Shown one piece after another: positions 10,546-23,241 of a DNA stretch of 64,000 bases. Location of the stretch: positions 44,904,930 to 44,968,929 of the forward strand of contig NC_053148.1 of NCBI RefSeq assembly GCF_016808335.1, given 5' to 3'. The DNA is from Panicum virgatum (lineage: Eukaryota; Streptophyta; Magnoliopsida; Poales; Poaceae). Within the stretch, counting starts at the first letter, position 1; the number at the start of each line of letters is the position of its first letter. The translations under genes were made by a program, and so were the position numbers. Under the pieces are notes generated by a model. It was not told the DNA's origin, searched no databases, and saw nothing but the letters and a program-made list of their open reading frames with translations.

Positions 10546-11995
10546 ATTACAGCCAAGAGTGTGTACTGCTCATTCCTCAAAGGGGAAAGGGGAAGAAAAG
10601 TGATCCTTTGCGATGGTCGACATGGATGTACATCATCATCCCCGCAGAAGCTGTGATCCTCGGATGTCACCCCGAGTTCTTTCCGAAAGGCGTGCGTGCG
10701 TGCTCCATTGTTTTCGTTATCCGGAGTCCGATCGGGCTCACCTTACCTACCTGCTTGACGTGTGCGTGCTCAGTCATCAGTGGCAGTGAAGCCGGGGCCA
10801 TTAGCAACGAGATACACACTTACACCGTTCTAATCCGATTTTTTTATTTGGATCATGATGATAGTACAAATCAGGTGAGTCATGTGGACGTATAAAAAAG
10901 GGCCCACCAGAAGATTTAGGATCTCAGGTGTCAACGGGATGGTAGGAACTCGTACCGGCTACAAGCAATCTAGGAGAAGTATTTCTCAGTTTTGCGTCGG
11001 ATGCAATGATGGTAGTTTGTATATTCAGTGTTTTTTTAGGCTATAATATTTTTTTAGGCACATGGGTTACAATATTCAACTTTGATGAGTTTCTAAACAA
11101 TTTTTGTAGCGCCTCTTTCTTCTTCTTGACTTGACACGGGCACTTTCCTCGCTTTGTTAACCACGCCAAGCTCCAACCTGGGCTGGGCTGACCCACCTCC
11201 TGGCCGGGCTCTTTAAGTCTCTTTGTTGGGCTGGGCATAGTTGGCAATCACTTGGGCCGGAATGGACTTGAGTTGAAGCCTTCAGCTAAATTTTTTTTTG
11301 AACAGTTCCTTCAGCTAAATTCACAGGCGCCTCTCACAAACAAAAGAAACCGCAGCGGTACGTACCGTCGGTGCGTGGTCTGTGGACCGTGGGTGGCCTG
11401 CCATTGAGAAGTCGATGCTGCTAGTAACTTTGTTTTCATGCTCGACAACAATGATCTATAATAGTGTGCGTGTCTGTGCTCAATCGTGTCGTGTGGGTTA
11501 GTTAGTTTCTCGGAAATCTTTGCTTCTCATTAGGCTAACCTTTCCTATACATAATTTTCATCTTAATTAAGCGGCGGAGCTTCTGTGTCTTTTGTTTAAA
11601 AAAATTCAGCTATCACCGGGAACCCGTGAAGAAAAACCAAATGAAGAACACCACGAAAACAACAGAAATGCAAAGTTGGCACACTGGCACATGAGTGACA
11701 TTTATTCATGAATAAACACTTTCCGTATTTGAACTCCTTTTCTACGTATATCTTACCGCACTCCTTTATTCTAACACCAATTTTTGTATACCACCTGCAA
11801 CAACAATGCCTGTGCGTACGCAAAACAAGTACAAGAAAAATCGAACGGCCTTATTCTCCTACCACGTCGACCCTCTTTGCTGAACAAACCTAACAGTCAA
11901 TTTTACACGCGCTGAAAAATGTCCCCACACGCTTACGCACGCACACCCCGACCAGGCGATCTCCGGCCATCAACACGCACGCCACGACACCGGCT
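10546..11995. other. Intergenic, no gene recognised
   Basis: Between the LTR-like remnant and the 3' end of the receptor kinase. The last few hundred bases are probably 3' UTR of that minus-strand gene. Nothing else supportable. Confidence 0.5.
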
Positions 11996-14900
11996 TTATC
12001 CGGAGTGCGACTGCGGCTCGCCGTGGCGCGCCGCTGGCGTGGTCTCGCCGTCGCTGACGAAGGACGAGGCGGTGCTGCTGTCGCCGCCGGCGGCCTCGCG
12101 CTCCCGGAGCTCCTCGATGCGCGCGAGGGCCTCGTCGATGCCCCAGCGGCGGGACACGTCGGGCTCGCAGCAGCCGAGCCCGACCTTGAGCAGCTTGAAC
12201 ATCTCGCCCTCGCCGCCCCGCGTGCCGCGCATGTCCTGGTCGAACACCTCGCCGGTCCACTCCTCCCGCACCACCGAGTGCACCCAGCCGGCGAGGTTGG
12301 AGCCGGCGCGGCCCTGCCGGAGGTAGTTGGCGGGGAACTTGCCCGTCAGCACCTCCAGGATGAGGATGCCCAGGCTCCACACGTCGCTCTTCCGCCCCGG
12401 CCGCCCGCCCGGCGCCGCGCACTCGGGGGACTTGTACGCCACCATCACCTGCGCCGCGTGCTGCGGCGCCACCACCGGCGCCAGCCCGTAGTCGCCCAGC
12501 GCCGGCTCGAAGGCGGCGTCCAGCAGGACGTTGGAGGACTTGAGGTGCCTGTGCGGCACCATCAGCATCGGCAGCTCCTCGTACAGGTGCGCCAGCCCGC
12601 GCGCCACGCCCTTGATGATCTTGAGCCGCTTCGGCCAGTCCAGCGGCGGCAGGCTCGACCTCGCCCCTGCATCGCATCGCATTGCAAGATCATGTCAATA
12701 ATCCAAGATCACTAGACATTTTAGGATGTTTGAGCTGGAAATGGCTTCTCTCTCTCTCTCTCCATACGCACCGCCATGGAGCACGTGAGCCAGGCTGCCG
12801 TTCACCATGAAGTCCGTGACGAGCAGCTTCTCCTCCTTCTTGTAGAGGTAGGCGATGACGGGGAGGAGGTTGGGGTGGGCGAGCCGCCCCAGCCGCCGCA
12901 TGTGCTCCGCGAAGTCCTCCCGCCCGACGCCGTTCATCTCCTTGAACCGCTTCACCACCAGGGACGGGCCGTCGAGGAGGGTCGCCTTGTACGACGCGCC
13001 GAAGTTGCCGCTGCCCAGCACCTCGGCGGAGGCGCGGAGCAGGTCCTCCAGATCGAACCGCGCCCGGCCCTCCTGGACGAACACCAGCTTCCCGTGGTCG
13101 TCGCGCCGCCCGCCGCCGCCGCGCTTCCCCGCCGCCGCCGGCGTCACCGCGCCGCCGTGCAGGTCCACGCCGCTCTGCCGCCGCCACGAACGAACGTTGT
13201 TACGTTAGTTGCGCGATCCAGAGCGCTCTGATGAACCGGCTGGCACGTGCGTGCCGTGTGCTTAGTTAGTTACCTGCTCGATCTTGACGGCCGGAGCGGA
13301 GAGGACCTTGACCTTGGCGGCGTCGGGGCTGCCGCCGAGTGTCTCGGTGCGTCCTGCGTATCGTGGCTCGTTGCGGCGGGCCTGGACCGCGGCGAAGATG
13401 CCGGCGACGGCCAGGACGGCGCCGACGGCGACCACCACGATGGCGATGGTCATCAGTACCTTCATGCTGCCGGATGTCGACGACGAGGAAGGGCACGGGG
13501 TGCCCACCGTTGGGCCGCAGAGAAGATTGTTCCCTGATGAATTCCAGGATACGTTTGGATCAAAGTTAACAAGGGTATGTACACCAAGGATCCGAGATGC
13601 ACAGTTCAAGAATTGGCTCCTGCCACTGTGCCCATATTTGGTGGTATCATTGTGTCAAGCAAGATCACATCAATCAGGATGTTATACACAAGACCTACAC
13701 TTGGGCACACCTACCATATTCTTAGTCATTTTATCTTGGGTAAAGTCTGTTTTTCAACCCTGAACTATCACGATCGTCCGATTTTGGTCCTTAAACTATG
13801 AAACCGGATATCCTACACCTCGAACTAACGAAACCGTTCGAAAAACAACCCTGGACTCAGCCTAAGGCGGGTTTGCTACAGTAAAATTTTCGAATTTCTA
13901 GGATTTACACCTCTCTCAATTAAATAATGAAGAAAGTATTGTTAATATTATCTAAAAATCATGATATTTTGCTGGGAGATAAAACAAGAGACAAGGAATC
14001 TATTTTGGCTAGATGTGATACATTAGCCACAATGTAATTTGAATTGTAAAATTTTAAAAATAGGTAGAATTCAAAATCCTTTGAATTTTTAGGTCAGCTA
14101 AACCTTTGCTAAAAATGCATTAAAAATATGATAATTCATAGTTTTTTATTTATTTTAATAATGTATTTTTTTGGTCCAAGTTTTTTTGAAAGTTTTTGAA
14201 TTCCTTCATAACGCTCAAATTTGAATCAAATTTGATTCCTCAAATTTTAATTTGTGAATTTTCTATAGAACTTGGGACAATAAAAAGTACCTTATTAAAC
14301 TAAATAAAGAATTATATATTATCATATTTTTAATTAATTTTTATCAAAGGTTTAGGTTCCCTAAAAAATTCAAGGAATTTTGAATTCTACCCATTTTAAA
14401 ATTTTATAATTCAAATTTCATTATGTCTAATGCATCACATCTAGGCAAAATAGATTCCTTGTCTCTTGTTCTACCTCCTAGAAAAATATCATGATTTTTA
14501 GACAACATTAACTATGCTTTCTCCATTATTTAATTGAGAGAGATGTGAAATTCTAGAAATTCGAAAATTGTACTGTAGCAAAACCGCCTTAGGCTGAGTC
14601 CAGGGTTGTTTTTCGAACGGTTTCGTTAGTTCAAGGTGTAGGATGTCCGGTTTCGTAGTTCAAGGACCAAAATCGGACGATCGTGATAGTTTAGGGTTGA
14701 AAAACGGACTTTACCCTTTTATCTTTGATAAGTTATGATCAGCATAACTGACAATTTCAGTTGTGTTGAAGTATGCAGTGCAGTAGAAAACACTAGGCAC
14801 TAGCAGTGTATACTAGTATGCATAATGCACTAAATGAACTACTGCATTTTCTCGCTTAACTGTGCTAGTTCCATATATATCCTGTACTTTTATACATAAT

Positions 14901-16433
14901 GTAATAAAAAATTGTAAAGGTTTAACTCTATTTCACGGGTTTTAGAGTAGCTATATGTTCCCAAATCATGTTGTGTCAACAAAAAGAACGCATCAATGCT
15001 CTGTTCTATTACACGATTAGCTGAGACTGGAACAAGAATAGGCAGTGCTACAATCCATTTCGTTCTTATGAGCAAGCTCCATATAAAAACAGCAACAATA
15101 CATCTACGCACGTTCTGCTCTTCTAATACGTGTTTTTTCAAACAAAAAAAAAACAAACTGATGTTATGGTCAATTTTGTGCATCAGGTTCCATTATCAAC
15201 ATGTTGTGATCTTTGTTCATCTTGACTTTGTTAACCTCAAAGCAGACAGTACTATATTCAACTCGGAATGATGAACCTTGAGTTTTACGGACTTTGTTTT
15301 TCTCAATTTCTTGGAGTGCTCTTTTTCCCTACTTTGTTCTTCGATTAGGAGGCATTAAGCTAAGTTTGATTTTTTTTTAAAAAAAAGAGAGAGGAGTCGC
15401 CCTATGGACCACACGAGATGCATAACTATGGCAGGTAGTTAAGTTACTTTTGACGGAAGCCTCGTTATACAAATTTGTTATAACCAGATTATTTTAAATC
15501 CATGACTATGACATACCCTAAGTGGTTTTAAGGCTTTGAGCTGAGATTACTAGCTAGCTAGTTGTGAAAGAGTTGTACATATGTGTAGCATTCTTGACGT
15601 AGTAAAGTCTCACTTAACCCCCCAAATAAGTAATTACCAATAGTAGTACTTCTAATTCTTGGTGTTAACTGCATGCCATGTCAGTAGTAAAACAGTTCTT
15701 CGAAATTGCTAATAAAATCAGCGAAACAGTTGAAGAAACGCATTCATAAACGAGTAGTAGTGATCTAGTAGCAACGTAGCACGGCAGCAACACAACAAGC
15801 CATGGCGAACTCACCTTGGAGATGGAGTTTGTCGGCGCCCAACTGCTGTTGGAGCCCTTCCGGGACGGGCCCAGAGAAATTGTTGTTGGAGAGGTTGACG
15901 TCTTTCAGCTTGGTGGACGCCGCGATGGAGCTCGGTATCGGCCCGGTGAAGGCGTTGTTGGACAGGTCCAGCTTCTGGAGCTCCCTCAGCGCCGCGAACG
16001 CGCCGTCGGGGATGTCGCCGGAGAGCCTGTTCCAGGACAGGTACAGGTTCCTGAGCGCCGGCAGCGCGGACAGGTCCGGGAGCGCGCCCGCGAGGCTGTT
16101 GTTGGCGAGGCTGAGCGAGCGCAGGCCCGCGAGCGGCGCGAGCAGGCCGAGGTCCGGCGCGGCGCCCTGCAGGCGGAGGTTCTCCAGCTGCAGGTTCACG
16201 ACGCGGTCGCCGGCGCACTTCTTCACCCGGTCCCACCGCGGCGCGCCGCCGACGCAGGGCGCGTCCCGGCGCGTCTCCCACTGGCCCAGCTCCCCCGGCG
16301 GGCCGCCGCCCGGCCCCCGCAGCGCGGCGCGGAACGCGCGCAGAGCGTCGGCCTCCTGCTGACCCTGCGCCGCCGCCGCGGCGGCCAGGGCGAGCGCCAC
16401 CGCGGCCAGGAGCAGCCGCCCGCCGGCGGCCAT
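11996..16433 (-). CDS. Pollen receptor-like kinase (LRR-RLK, PRK type), 4 exons
   Basis: Exons 15815-16433, 13274-13533, 12772-13174 and 11996-12666 sum to 1953 nt (650 residues) in phase. There is a signal peptide (residues 1 to about 23), a Leu-rich-repeat N-terminal domain, about five LRRs (LRSLSLANNSLAGALPDLSA, LRNLYLSWNRLSGDIP, LQKLDLSNNAFTGPIP, LKDVNLSNNNFSGPVP), then NNLLCGP, a Ser-rich juxtamembrane stretch and one membrane helix (VLMTIAIVVVAVGAVLAVAG). The cytoplasmic kinase domain has glycine loop LGSGNFGASYK and catalytic-site lysine VVKRF. The HRD position reads HRHLKSSN and the DFG position DYG, so the usual catalytic aspartate is missing. Atypical kinase sites are known for plant PRKs, which act in pollen tube growth with ROP-GEFs. 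Intron 1 (2.28 kb) holds a 979-bp MITE. Pollen expression is inferred from family only. Confidence 0.9.
13738..14716. mobile_element. Fold-back MULE-type MITE in receptor kinase intron 1
   Basis: Ends GGGTAAAGTC...GACTTTACCC are inverted copies that continue as long arms (roughly 430 bp each) around a short centre. The 9-bp direct repeat TTTTATCTT flanks it at 13729-13737 and 14717-14725, the duplication length typical of Mutator-like elements. No coding capacity. It lies wholly within an intron, so it should be spliced out, but the transcript would contain a very long hairpin. Confidence 0.9.
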
Positions 16434-18228
16434 GGGATCGACGCGGGCGGGGGAGAGCGAGACGTGCGATGAGTGCGCGCGCGTGCGTCAACGCGTGCGG
16501 CGCACTAGCAGCAGTGGTGGCGGCGGCGACGGGCGCAGGAGGTGGTGGCAGGGGGGGGCGCGCGCATGGCCGCGAGAAAGAGCGAGATGGGGAGGCGGGC
16601 GGGGCCCCCGCGGCGGCCTCGTTTGGGAGTCGCAACGTCTTTCTTGTTGCCGCCGTTGGCTCGTTTGGGGCAGGCAGGCTGTCACGGGCTCATGGCACCC
16701 GCGATGATGATGCGATGACGACGCCGACGATGATGAGTAATTAGATAGGCAGCAGAAAATACTAACACTCGAAGCTTCTCCAGCTCCGTTTCGATCGGTT
16801 TGAGATTTCGCAAGTCTGGAGCCAGAGAAGCAACCCAACTCGACGTCGAAACCCAACCCAGTTTCTCTTGCTCATTTTTTTACAAGTTTTTCTTGTGCTG
16901 TGCCTCAGCCGTTCCCGCCTTTGGAGCGAGACGTTTTACTTCCTGTCCTTCACCCCCCAGGCCCAACGACCAAACCGACGTGCAGCTGCTGAGCTGCAGG
17001 TGCCGGCTATTAGTTGGAGTGTGTTTAGTTCGTGCGCCCGAGTCGCGGCCACGGTCGCGGCGATCGCCGGCATGTGGCCGCCCCTGGAGCTTTTGTTTTT
17101 GTTTTCTTCTTCTTCTTCTTTTTTTTAAAAAAGGTAAAAGAATAGAGCCCATGGAGTTGTCATTTGCGTTCCGGGTTGGTGTTTTAAAAAAATATTGGCA
17201 CGATGGGAACGAGGGCCCCGGGCTTATGTTATGCGAATGCGATGAATGGGAGGTGATGGATACAGTGTGTTTTTGCCGGGATATGCTGCGGGAGAAATGC
17301 CTTTGTTCCCTCATTTCTGTCAAGTGCGTTACCAATGCCCGTGCCTGCGATGTACTCATTTGTTCTCTTCTCAAAGAAAATGGGGGGATATACCTTGGTA
17401 CTGACATTCTGGCAAATGATGTTGTTCAGATGCATTATGCATACGTCCTGCTGCCATGACAGAAGGTGACCTCAAATTCATCGAAAAATCATTCAAACGT
17501 CTGCTTCCTGAAATGTGTTTTTGGGGAAGAACTGCCATTCCGAAACAGATGCTAAATCTGATCGGAGAATGAAGCAAGTTCTTCATCAGTGTAGTGCTCG
17601 GGCTATGACCTACGAGGTTGTCAAGACCATGGACGGATCGATACTCTATGATGCGCACCAACAAACTGAATGCCCTTTGGGCTTTAGTTTTCAGCTACGC
17701 GTATACTAATCAATAGTAGCACTGGAAATACAGTAGCAATTCGTTCGGGTACAACGCTGGCAGTTCATCCCGAGAAATAGGGCACAGCTTTGGTTTTATG
17801 GATCTCGTCCGTGCAACTCGTCGCGCCATTGATCAGGTTGCTTGTTTGCGGCCTTCCTCTCGGTTGATTCCGCGAGCTCAACCTTCGGCCTCCACGCCGA
17901 CGGCGCGATGCCGTGCCTGCCTTATACTGTGCCTCGCCAGCGTCTGTTGCACCCACCGGTCACCGGTGGCGGTGTCCGGCGAAGCCGCCACCTTCGCCGG
18001 AGTTGGAAGCTTGTTGGAACGCAGAGCTCGCTGGCCTCGGCCCGGCAGAGCCACGACCATCTGTCCATCTCAGGCCGTCTCTCTCTCTCTCGCACACAAA
18101 AAGCTCCGAGCCGCGAATGCGGTTGGGCCTGATGAAGAGCACCGAATGGGCGCCCATGGGCTGGACCTTTACGTCCTGGTGGGCCGAGCCTCTGGGCCCT
18201 CTTTACGTCCATGGGCTGTGCCGGTGCT
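16434..18228. other. 5' flank of the receptor kinase and intergenic DNA
   Basis: 16434-16900 is GC-rich and probably holds the promoter and 5' UTR of the minus-strand kinase gene. The rest contains frames with no domain and no splice logic; I see no supportable gene. Confidence 0.5.
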
Positions 18229-18237
18229 TCCGAGGGG

Positions 18238-18601
18238 GCGGTTTTTTTATTTGTATATTTTTTATTTCCGTTTTTTACAAAAAAAATATATATTTTCGAT
18301 TTGGAAATTTACAGAAATATACCCCGGTCGCCCGGCTGACCTGGCCGCCTGACAACCGGGCGGCAGGGGCTTATCCGCAAAAAAAAGAAAAAAAATTGCA
18401 AATAGGTCCCTGGGGCCGGTCGCCCAGCTGCGGGGCGGCCGGCCCCCCCCCACCCCTGTATAATGTGTTAGCTGCCCCTCACCCCCCATTTGGCTCACTA
18501 AAAATCCAGAAAAAAAGAAAAGAGAGGGAGGGAGGGAGAGGAGGGGTGAGGGAGAGGCAAAGCGGCGAAGCCCTGTTGGATTTTCAAGCCAACGACTTTA
18601 G
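18238..18601 (+). repeat. MULE-A left TIR with promoter and spliced leader exon
   Basis: Inverted copy of 23242-23595. It contains GC-rich near-palindromes (GTCGCCCGGCTG, CGGGGCGGCCGGCC), a weak TATA-like TGTATAATG at about 18456, and a leader ending GACTTTAG followed by GTAACT. The donor at 18602 pairs plausibly with the acceptor TTGCCAG ending at 19025, 11 bases before the GRF gene ATG. Confidence 0.75.
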
Positions 18602-19036
18602 GTAACTAAAATTTTCTATATTTTATAAATAGATTATGTTGTAATTATTTTTTTGAAACAGTATATTAGCAATCAGTTCAATTATTGTTAGGAGTGATTA
18701 GTGTTATATTTAGGTGCAGTTACTTGTAGTGATTAGCGTTGATATAGTACATTTAGTGTTAGATTTAGTATTAGAAAATACTAGAAAATTGTTAGAGAAG
18801 TATTAAAAAATCAAAAAAATGTAAGATAATATTAGAAAATTGTAGAAAAATGTTAGAAAACTGTAGAAAATTATAGAAAATGTTAGAAAAATTTTTAGAA
18901 AATAGTTTAGCAATCAGTTTAATTATTATTAGGAGTGATTAGTGGTACATTTAGGTATAGTTACTGATAATGATTAGCGTTGATACAGTATATTAGCAAT
19001 CTGATTGCTCACTTGTGATTGCCAGGGTTTAACACC

Positions 19037-19623
19037 ATGGCATCCTCAGGATCCACCTACATTCCATGGAATAAGGTGGCGGAAACAGTCTCCCAAGGAG
19101 TCCAGGTGGCTATGTGTTTTTGCGGATCCTTGTGCAAACTAATGAAATCAAGGGTTTTGGGGGACGACTTTGGCAAGAGATTCTTCATGTGCGAGAATTA
19201 CGAGTACGACCTGCCCAAGCATTACGACAAGGACCGAGCAAAGGTACTACAAAACACTATCAGAGTTTGTCACTTTCAAATCTAGTAATGACTTCTAACA
19301 TGATTTGGGGAAAGACTCCACCGCCTCTATGTGATTTCGTGCAGTGGTTAGACACCGAGCAATCTTAGCAGGATAAGGACCACGTGGAGCGTCATGCAAG
19401 GTGGGCTACACAAAGGTGGCAACGAATGCTGCATGAAGAACAGATGGAGGAGAAGCGCAAGAAAAACCAGGAAGAGATTCAGAAGAGGATTGCAGAAGTA
19501 GAACGTCAGAAGGCAAAGGAACGTGAAGCTGATAAAGAGAGGAAGCGAGAGAGGGCCCGCCGTGCTAAGGAAGCAGGGTCTGAAGCTATTAGGAAGGGAA
19601 AATATCTCCGGTACACTCAGTAA
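19037..19623 (+). CDS. GRF-type zinc-finger accessory gene of MULE-A
   Basis: Exon 1 (19037-19243, 69 codons) starts MASSGSTYIPWNKVAE and carries CFCGSLCKLMKSRVL followed by GDDFGKRFFMCENYEYD, the CxCG...FGKRFFMC pattern of GRF zinc fingers. The donor AAAG|GTACTAC follows. Exon 2 is best taken from 19369 (acceptor CTTAG) to 19623 and encodes a strongly charged coiled coil (EEKRKKNQEEIQKRIAEVERQ). An alternative acceptor GTGCAG at 19344 would read into a TAG at 19366-19368, so the choice of acceptor decides whether the gene is intact. Its position, converging on the transposase, matches mudrB in MuDR. GRF fingers bind nucleic acid; an accessory role in transposition is inference. Confidence 0.7.
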
Positions 19624-20552
19624 AGCACCACCATGTAATCCCGGCATTTTACATTTCCTAAGGCATGTTAGGTTTACTCACAACACGAGGTTATCGTATT
19701 GCACATGCCATGGTTTTCATTGTTCTAAGTATCTAGTAGTACGAACGCCTTAGGCCTCTGCTTTGTAATCGTAGCATTGTTTACAAAACTGTATTGCAAA
19801 CCGAAAATTAATGATTCGTAACTATCCTTCTATTTTCAGTACACTATCCAGTTTTTCCAGTGAGATATGAATTTTGAGTTACCACTCTCTTCTGTGTTCT
19901 TGGATTGTTCTTCCAGCCATCATATATATAATCAGGGAGCGTACAGTGGAAACTCTATTAAATGCATGCACACTTTTTATCTTGTACGAGCGGAGTCTTT
20001 AATTTTTTTTTTCATAATTCTTCAAGGAGGGTTGAAAAGTACAGAACAAATCTAAGGAATATTAATTACATAAACTTTTCCTTTTGCTACCGAAGGAACT
20101 TGCCTTCAGATGATGATGCCTTTCTCCTTTACAGATGCTATTATCTTGATTTTCTTTTCTGCAATCTCATCTGGTCAACCAGTAACAGACCATCAAGCAA
20201 AACACAGAACAATTCAAATAAAGCTTTGAAAATATTGATAGACATATAGATAGGCCCAGTGGCTGGCCCCAGCGAGCAATATAATTGAACCAACCTACAT
20301 ATTTAGAACAACAACCAAGAAATGTTACTACACAAATACCTTCATAATATTACATGCTACAATCTGGTGCAAATACATATCCATACATAACGAAATGTAA
20401 TTATCACATACAGGTCGGAATACATATCCATACATCTGGCTCAAATACATATGCACACATAACGAAATCTAGACGCGACGGGCTCCAAAATCCGGAGGCA
20501 ATCCATCGGTGGGATTTTCAGAAGGTCCAATCTCAGTACCAACATTATCTTC

Positions 20553-23119
20553 TTACATTTTAGGGCACTTCTTGTAAGTGTGACCATCTGCTCCACACAG
20601 GTTGCATCTTTTTTTCTTCTTTCCTGCTTCAGACTCATCCATTCTGTTACGGATACGAAGTGTCTGCAGTCGACCTACCCCTCTCCTAGCATCTGGATTG
20701 GGAATGTACATTGGAGAAATATTTAGTGTAGTGAATGATCCCAGACTGCCTATGCCATATATCTCATGGCCCCAAGTGTGCACAGCGGTTTCTTTTTCTG
20801 TAATATTGTGAAGCAAAAACCCCAAGATCCAACCCAGATTCTGAACATGCCGCAATGACATGGGAGTATGGTAAGTGAAGAAGCTGTGGCTTCTTGCATC
20901 TGTAAAAAAACATTGTCTTCCGGTGTTATCAAGCAATCCTGAATGACCCTTTGTCTGCGGACACCCTGCCCTGTCCTGTCCTTGTATGAAACCTCAAACC
21001 TTTGATCCTTTGTGCCCATGGAGACCACTCTATGATATTGAGCCTTTTCAATCTTTTCTTTCATGTAGTTAGTGACCCTATTACAAAAAATCACACCTGG
21101 ATCATTAAGTAAGACAACAGCTGCCTGGTACCGCTCTCTGAAGTACCTTGTGCATCCGTATATGATGAATTCAACTATGCCAACAAGAGGAAATCCACGA
21201 ACATGATGCATTATCATATTGTAACACTCTGCGTGGTTGGTTGTCTCGATCCCATATCGACGACCACCAGTGTCGTATAGAATTGACCACTTCTCCTTAG
21301 GTGCATCCTTAATCCACTGTGTGAAAGTTCCGCCGCCGGAACGTCTCCGGCTGGAGGTTGAGGCATGTTACTTTAGCAGCTCGGCGCACATGTTATCTAG
21401 CACATGCCACAATGCATCAAACTTCCGCTGCTAATTCTGAGTGCACAATCTCTTGAACAAATTCATAAGGTCCTTATTCTTGAAGCGCTCATAAAAATTT
21501 GCACCCATATGGCTTATGCACCACCTACTCACAACATATGGCCATAGAGGAGGCTGTCCTCGACTTCCTTCATTTAGTTGCCTTATTACTGCTAGAAGTC
21601 CAGCATGTCTGTCACTGATGAGGCAAACATCAGGCTTTCCAGCAATAACGTGAATCTTCACACGTTCAAGGAACCAGTACCAGCTCTCTGTGTTCTCATT
21701 CTCAACAAAAGCAAAGGCGATGGGAACCACCTGCTTGTTGCAATCAACTCCAATCGCTGTCAGTATTGTCCCCTTATATATTCTTGTCAAGAATGTGCCA
21801 TCAATACATAGAACAGGAAGACAATACATAAATGCCCTCACACATGCACCAAGGCAGAAGAAAGCACGAAGCAGAAACTCAGGTCCCCCATCTAGACTCG
21901 GTACAATGTAGGTATCAGCCGCGCTTCCAAGATTTCTCTGCACAATTGCTGACAGCATGTGAGGCAAGTTATCATATGATGCCTTATATGTGCCAAATCT
22001 CATCTCAAACACCTTTTGTTTTGCCCGCCAAGACTTTGCATAGCTGATTTTGTATTGAAAACGGTTGTCGATGTCCCTAATTATCAATTTTGGCTCATAA
22101 TCAATTTTGTCCAGAATCACCCCATACATCTTCTTGGCAACGAAAGTGGATGTGATGTTACGGTGAGTTTGATCAACAGTAGTTAATCTACATGTATGTG
22201 GTATAACAATTGAACACTCCCAGTGTGTCTTGTACTTGCCCTTGTAGGCATGTACTCGCCATGTACAATCGCCATTGACACACTTCACCTCATATTCTTT
22301 GCTACTAGACTTCACAACTCTGAATTTCTTCCTCAACGATATAGCCCAAAGCTTCACAGCATCTTTTACAGCTTCAATGCTAGGATACTTTGCCCCCTGC
22401 ACAATCTCATTCTCTCTGTATTCGTACTCATTACTCCTAATATCCTGTATCACTGGATTTCCAAAACTCTTGCCTCTCCATTCACCTAGCAACGAGTAGT
22501 CCTCATCGTCTGATGAGTCCCCAAATTCTTCCATCATTCGAGCCTCTTGGTCTTCATTCTGTACAGCTTCCACAATTCCAGGTATCCGCTCACCCTCATC
22601 AGCTAAACCTTGCGGCTCAGGTTGAATGACATGCACGTTCTGATCTTCTTTTTCTCCTACCTGATCAGCTATACCTTGCGGCTCAGGTTCTGCGACATGC
22701 ATGTTCTGATCTTCATTTTCTTGTTCCACTGCTTGGTTCATATGAGATGATGTACTTGTTGAACCTTCACCGAAAAGGGCTGCCTTCTGGTGAATCTGAA
22801 TTACCATTGCAAGAGGCCACCCGCGGTCAAGAGCTGCTTGCATGTAAGTCCGCCATTCTTCGGTGTTTGCTATAAGCATCAACTCCCAGAAATCCCCTTC
22901 AGTTCCCCAATTTGTCACAGTCTGAACGGTTAGGAAATGAGTCTTTGGATTCACATTGAATATCTCGTGAAGCCATTTGCGTATGGAACCAAAACTTCTC
23001 TCTAAGAGTTTATCTATTCCGCACTCTCTTCGTTCAAAAACTGATAAATCTACTCCATACGCATCATGAGAAATATATCCGTCACCATAATGAACTTGAA
23101 AACGAAGCTTGCTTGACAT
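20553..23119 (-). pseudogene. MULE-A transposase (MURA-like), damaged
   Basis: Begins MSSKLRFQVHYGDGYIS at 23119 and runs open to 21431. It contains an acidic linker, the FAR1/MURA-type N-terminal zinc region (CVNGDCTWRVHA...IVIPHTC) and the MULE catalytic domain with CIDGTFL (first Asp), LISDRHAG (second Asp) and TTNHAECYN (Glu). The same frame is interrupted by TAG at 21431-21433 and TAA at 21368-21370, and the C-terminus, including a CCHC knuckle CNLCGADGHTYKKC near 20590, is in another frame, so there is also a frameshift around 20.9 kb. The SWIM zinc finger expected before the knuckle lacks its cysteines. Judged non-functional. It is transcribed from the right TIR. Confidence 0.85.
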
Positions 23120-23241
23120 ATCTGGACACAGAATCATGATATTAAATTGATTGTTAATCTACTGTTTCAACAAAAATAACTGCTCGCCATATCTGGACAC
23201 ACAATCATGCTATTTGTAAAGCGTAGAAAAATTTTGTTTAC

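Noticed and set aside
11970..12677. 235-codon minus-strand frame and 236-codon plus-strand frame
   Set aside because: Out-of-frame shadows of the receptor kinase exon in GC-rich DNA.
16800..17459. 219-codon plus-strand frame
   Set aside because: No domain, mixed composition and a poly-T-coded Phe/Leu run; no promoter or splice support.
19345..19368. In-frame TAG taken as proof that the MULE-A zinc-finger gene is dead
   Set aside because: A second acceptor, CTTAG at 19368, removes the stop and keeps phase, so the gene may be intact.
21310..21370. A short intron removing the TAA in the MULE-A transposase
   Set aside because: The GTAACA donor and CACACAG acceptor do not join in phase, and the upstream TAG remains in any case.
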